Source: G963674685 sp964591275 (GTDB lineage: Bacteria > Lernaellota > Lernaellaia > JACKCT01). Taken from it: DNA of 14,847 nucleotides. Numbering within the stretch: position 1 is the first letter of the stretch; the number at the start of each line of letters is the position of its first letter. Shown here one piece after another: positions 14,630 to 14,847 of the stretch. The stretch spans positions 1 to 14,847 of the forward strand of contig CAZQAE010000101.1 of assembly GCA_964591275.1 (NCBI GenBank), in the 5' to 3' direction. The notes under the pieces were generated by a model that did no database searches, had not been told where the DNA came from, and was given only the letters and a program-made list of their open reading frames with translations. Made by a program: the position numbers and the translations under genes.

Positions 14630-14759
14630 AAAAAAAATCCGATGTGCTATAGAGCCGTTCGTTCCAATCGGTCTGGCACGTAAATGCGGGAAATGATTGG
14701 ACGTCATCAAGGGAATCACGAAGCTTGCCGGTCCATCGGCAACATAAGGGATTTTTTTT
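14630..14759. repeat. Inverted-repeat-bounded structured segment (A8TCC ... GGAT8)
   Basis: AAAAAAAATCC (14630-14640) and GGATTTTTTTT (14749-14759) are exact 11-bp inverted copies 108 bases apart. Inside are TCCAATC/GATTGGA (14663-14669 with 14695-14701) and TTGCCG/CGGCAA (14725-14730 with 14737-14742). CCGATG at 14639 can also pair with CATCGG at 14735. Either strand would end in a T8 run after hairpins, so this could be a two-way terminator, a small RNA or a MITE-like remnant. Confidence 0.4.
14725..14759 (+). terminator. Possible rho-independent terminator downstream of rmlB
   Basis: A 6-bp stem TTGCCG/CGGCAA with a 6-base loop (14725-14742) is followed by T8 at 14752-14759. The nine bases between stem and T-run are more than usual, so it is a weak candidate. 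It lies 230 bases after the rmlB stop. Confidence 0.28.
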
Positions 14760-14847
14760 CGGTGACGTATACAAAATGGCCTGAAAGAAATCGTAATATG
14801 CATTTTCTTCTTCAAATATTTCAGAATCAAGCGGGTCGCTTCACATG

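Larger units (their letters stand above)
14496..14847. other. Intergenic stretch with no recognisable gene
   Basis: No reading frame here looks like a known protein; the short frames on both strands are of odd composition and lack Shine-Dalgarno sites. An 8-bp inverted repeat GATTTTCA/TGAAAATC lies at 14523-14530 and 14568-14575, and the structured 14630-14759 segment follows. A gene could begin just beyond the edge, but the final ATG (14845) has no ribosome binding site. Confidence 0.5.

Noticed and set aside
14615..14830. 71-codon minus-strand frame near the right edge
   Set aside because: It runs through the inverted-repeat hairpins, has no ribosome binding site and looks non-coding in composition.
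1..14847. CRISPR array, tRNA, rRNA or insertion sequence
   Set aside because: I saw no regularly spaced repeats, tRNA-like cloverleaf, rRNA sequence or transposase-like protein anywhere in the window.

Overview
The window comes from a Gram-negative (diderm) bacterium of moderate GC content. The signs are a TonB-dependent outer-membrane receptor, two lipoproteins and dTDP-rhamnose/GDP-mannose genes for surface polysaccharide. The Asp-rich linker just after a lipobox, the C-terminal haem c motifs and the THEP1-type NTPase suggest a deltaproteobacterium-like or uncultured lineage. That placement is inference, and the species is not identified.

Layout. (1) 1-1566 (-): the 5' part of a membrane-anchored multi-PAS sensor that runs off the left edge, then a THEP1-like NTPase at 1675-2232 (-). 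(2) 2283-7290 (+): a tightly coupled three-gene unit made of a small lipoprotein, a large lipoprotein ending in two haem c motifs, and a TonB-dependent receptor. The stop/start overlaps are TGATG and ATGATGA, and a good sigma70-like promoter at 2223-2251 drives it. (3) 7513-9779 (+): a compact restriction-modification cassette of Vsr mismatch endonuclease, C5-cytosine methyltransferase and an Eco29kI-family GIY-YIG endonuclease. It sits between the receptor and the sugar genes. (4) 9993-14495 (+): gmd, rmlA, rmlC, rmlD, rmlB, which make GDP-4-keto-6-deoxymannose and dTDP-L-rhamnose. (5) 14496-14847: 352 bases with no recognisable gene but with an 11-bp inverted repeat enclosing two hairpins.

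How the genes work together. The five sugar genes give a complete rhamnose donor pathway plus the first step towards GDP-fucose, GDP-rhamnose or GDP-perosamine, consistent with one end of an O-antigen or exopolysaccharide locus. The RM genes protect against foreign DNA; Vsr offsets the C-to-T mutation that the methyltransferase causes. The most original part is the lipoprotein-lipoprotein-receptor unit. By eye, the two lipoproteins share a domain that recurs up to five times. The large one adds two OB-fold-like segments and a tiny CXXCH/CX4CH tail. Surface capture, possibly with reduction, of a metal or cofactor imported by the receptor is the simplest reading, but it is a hypothesis.
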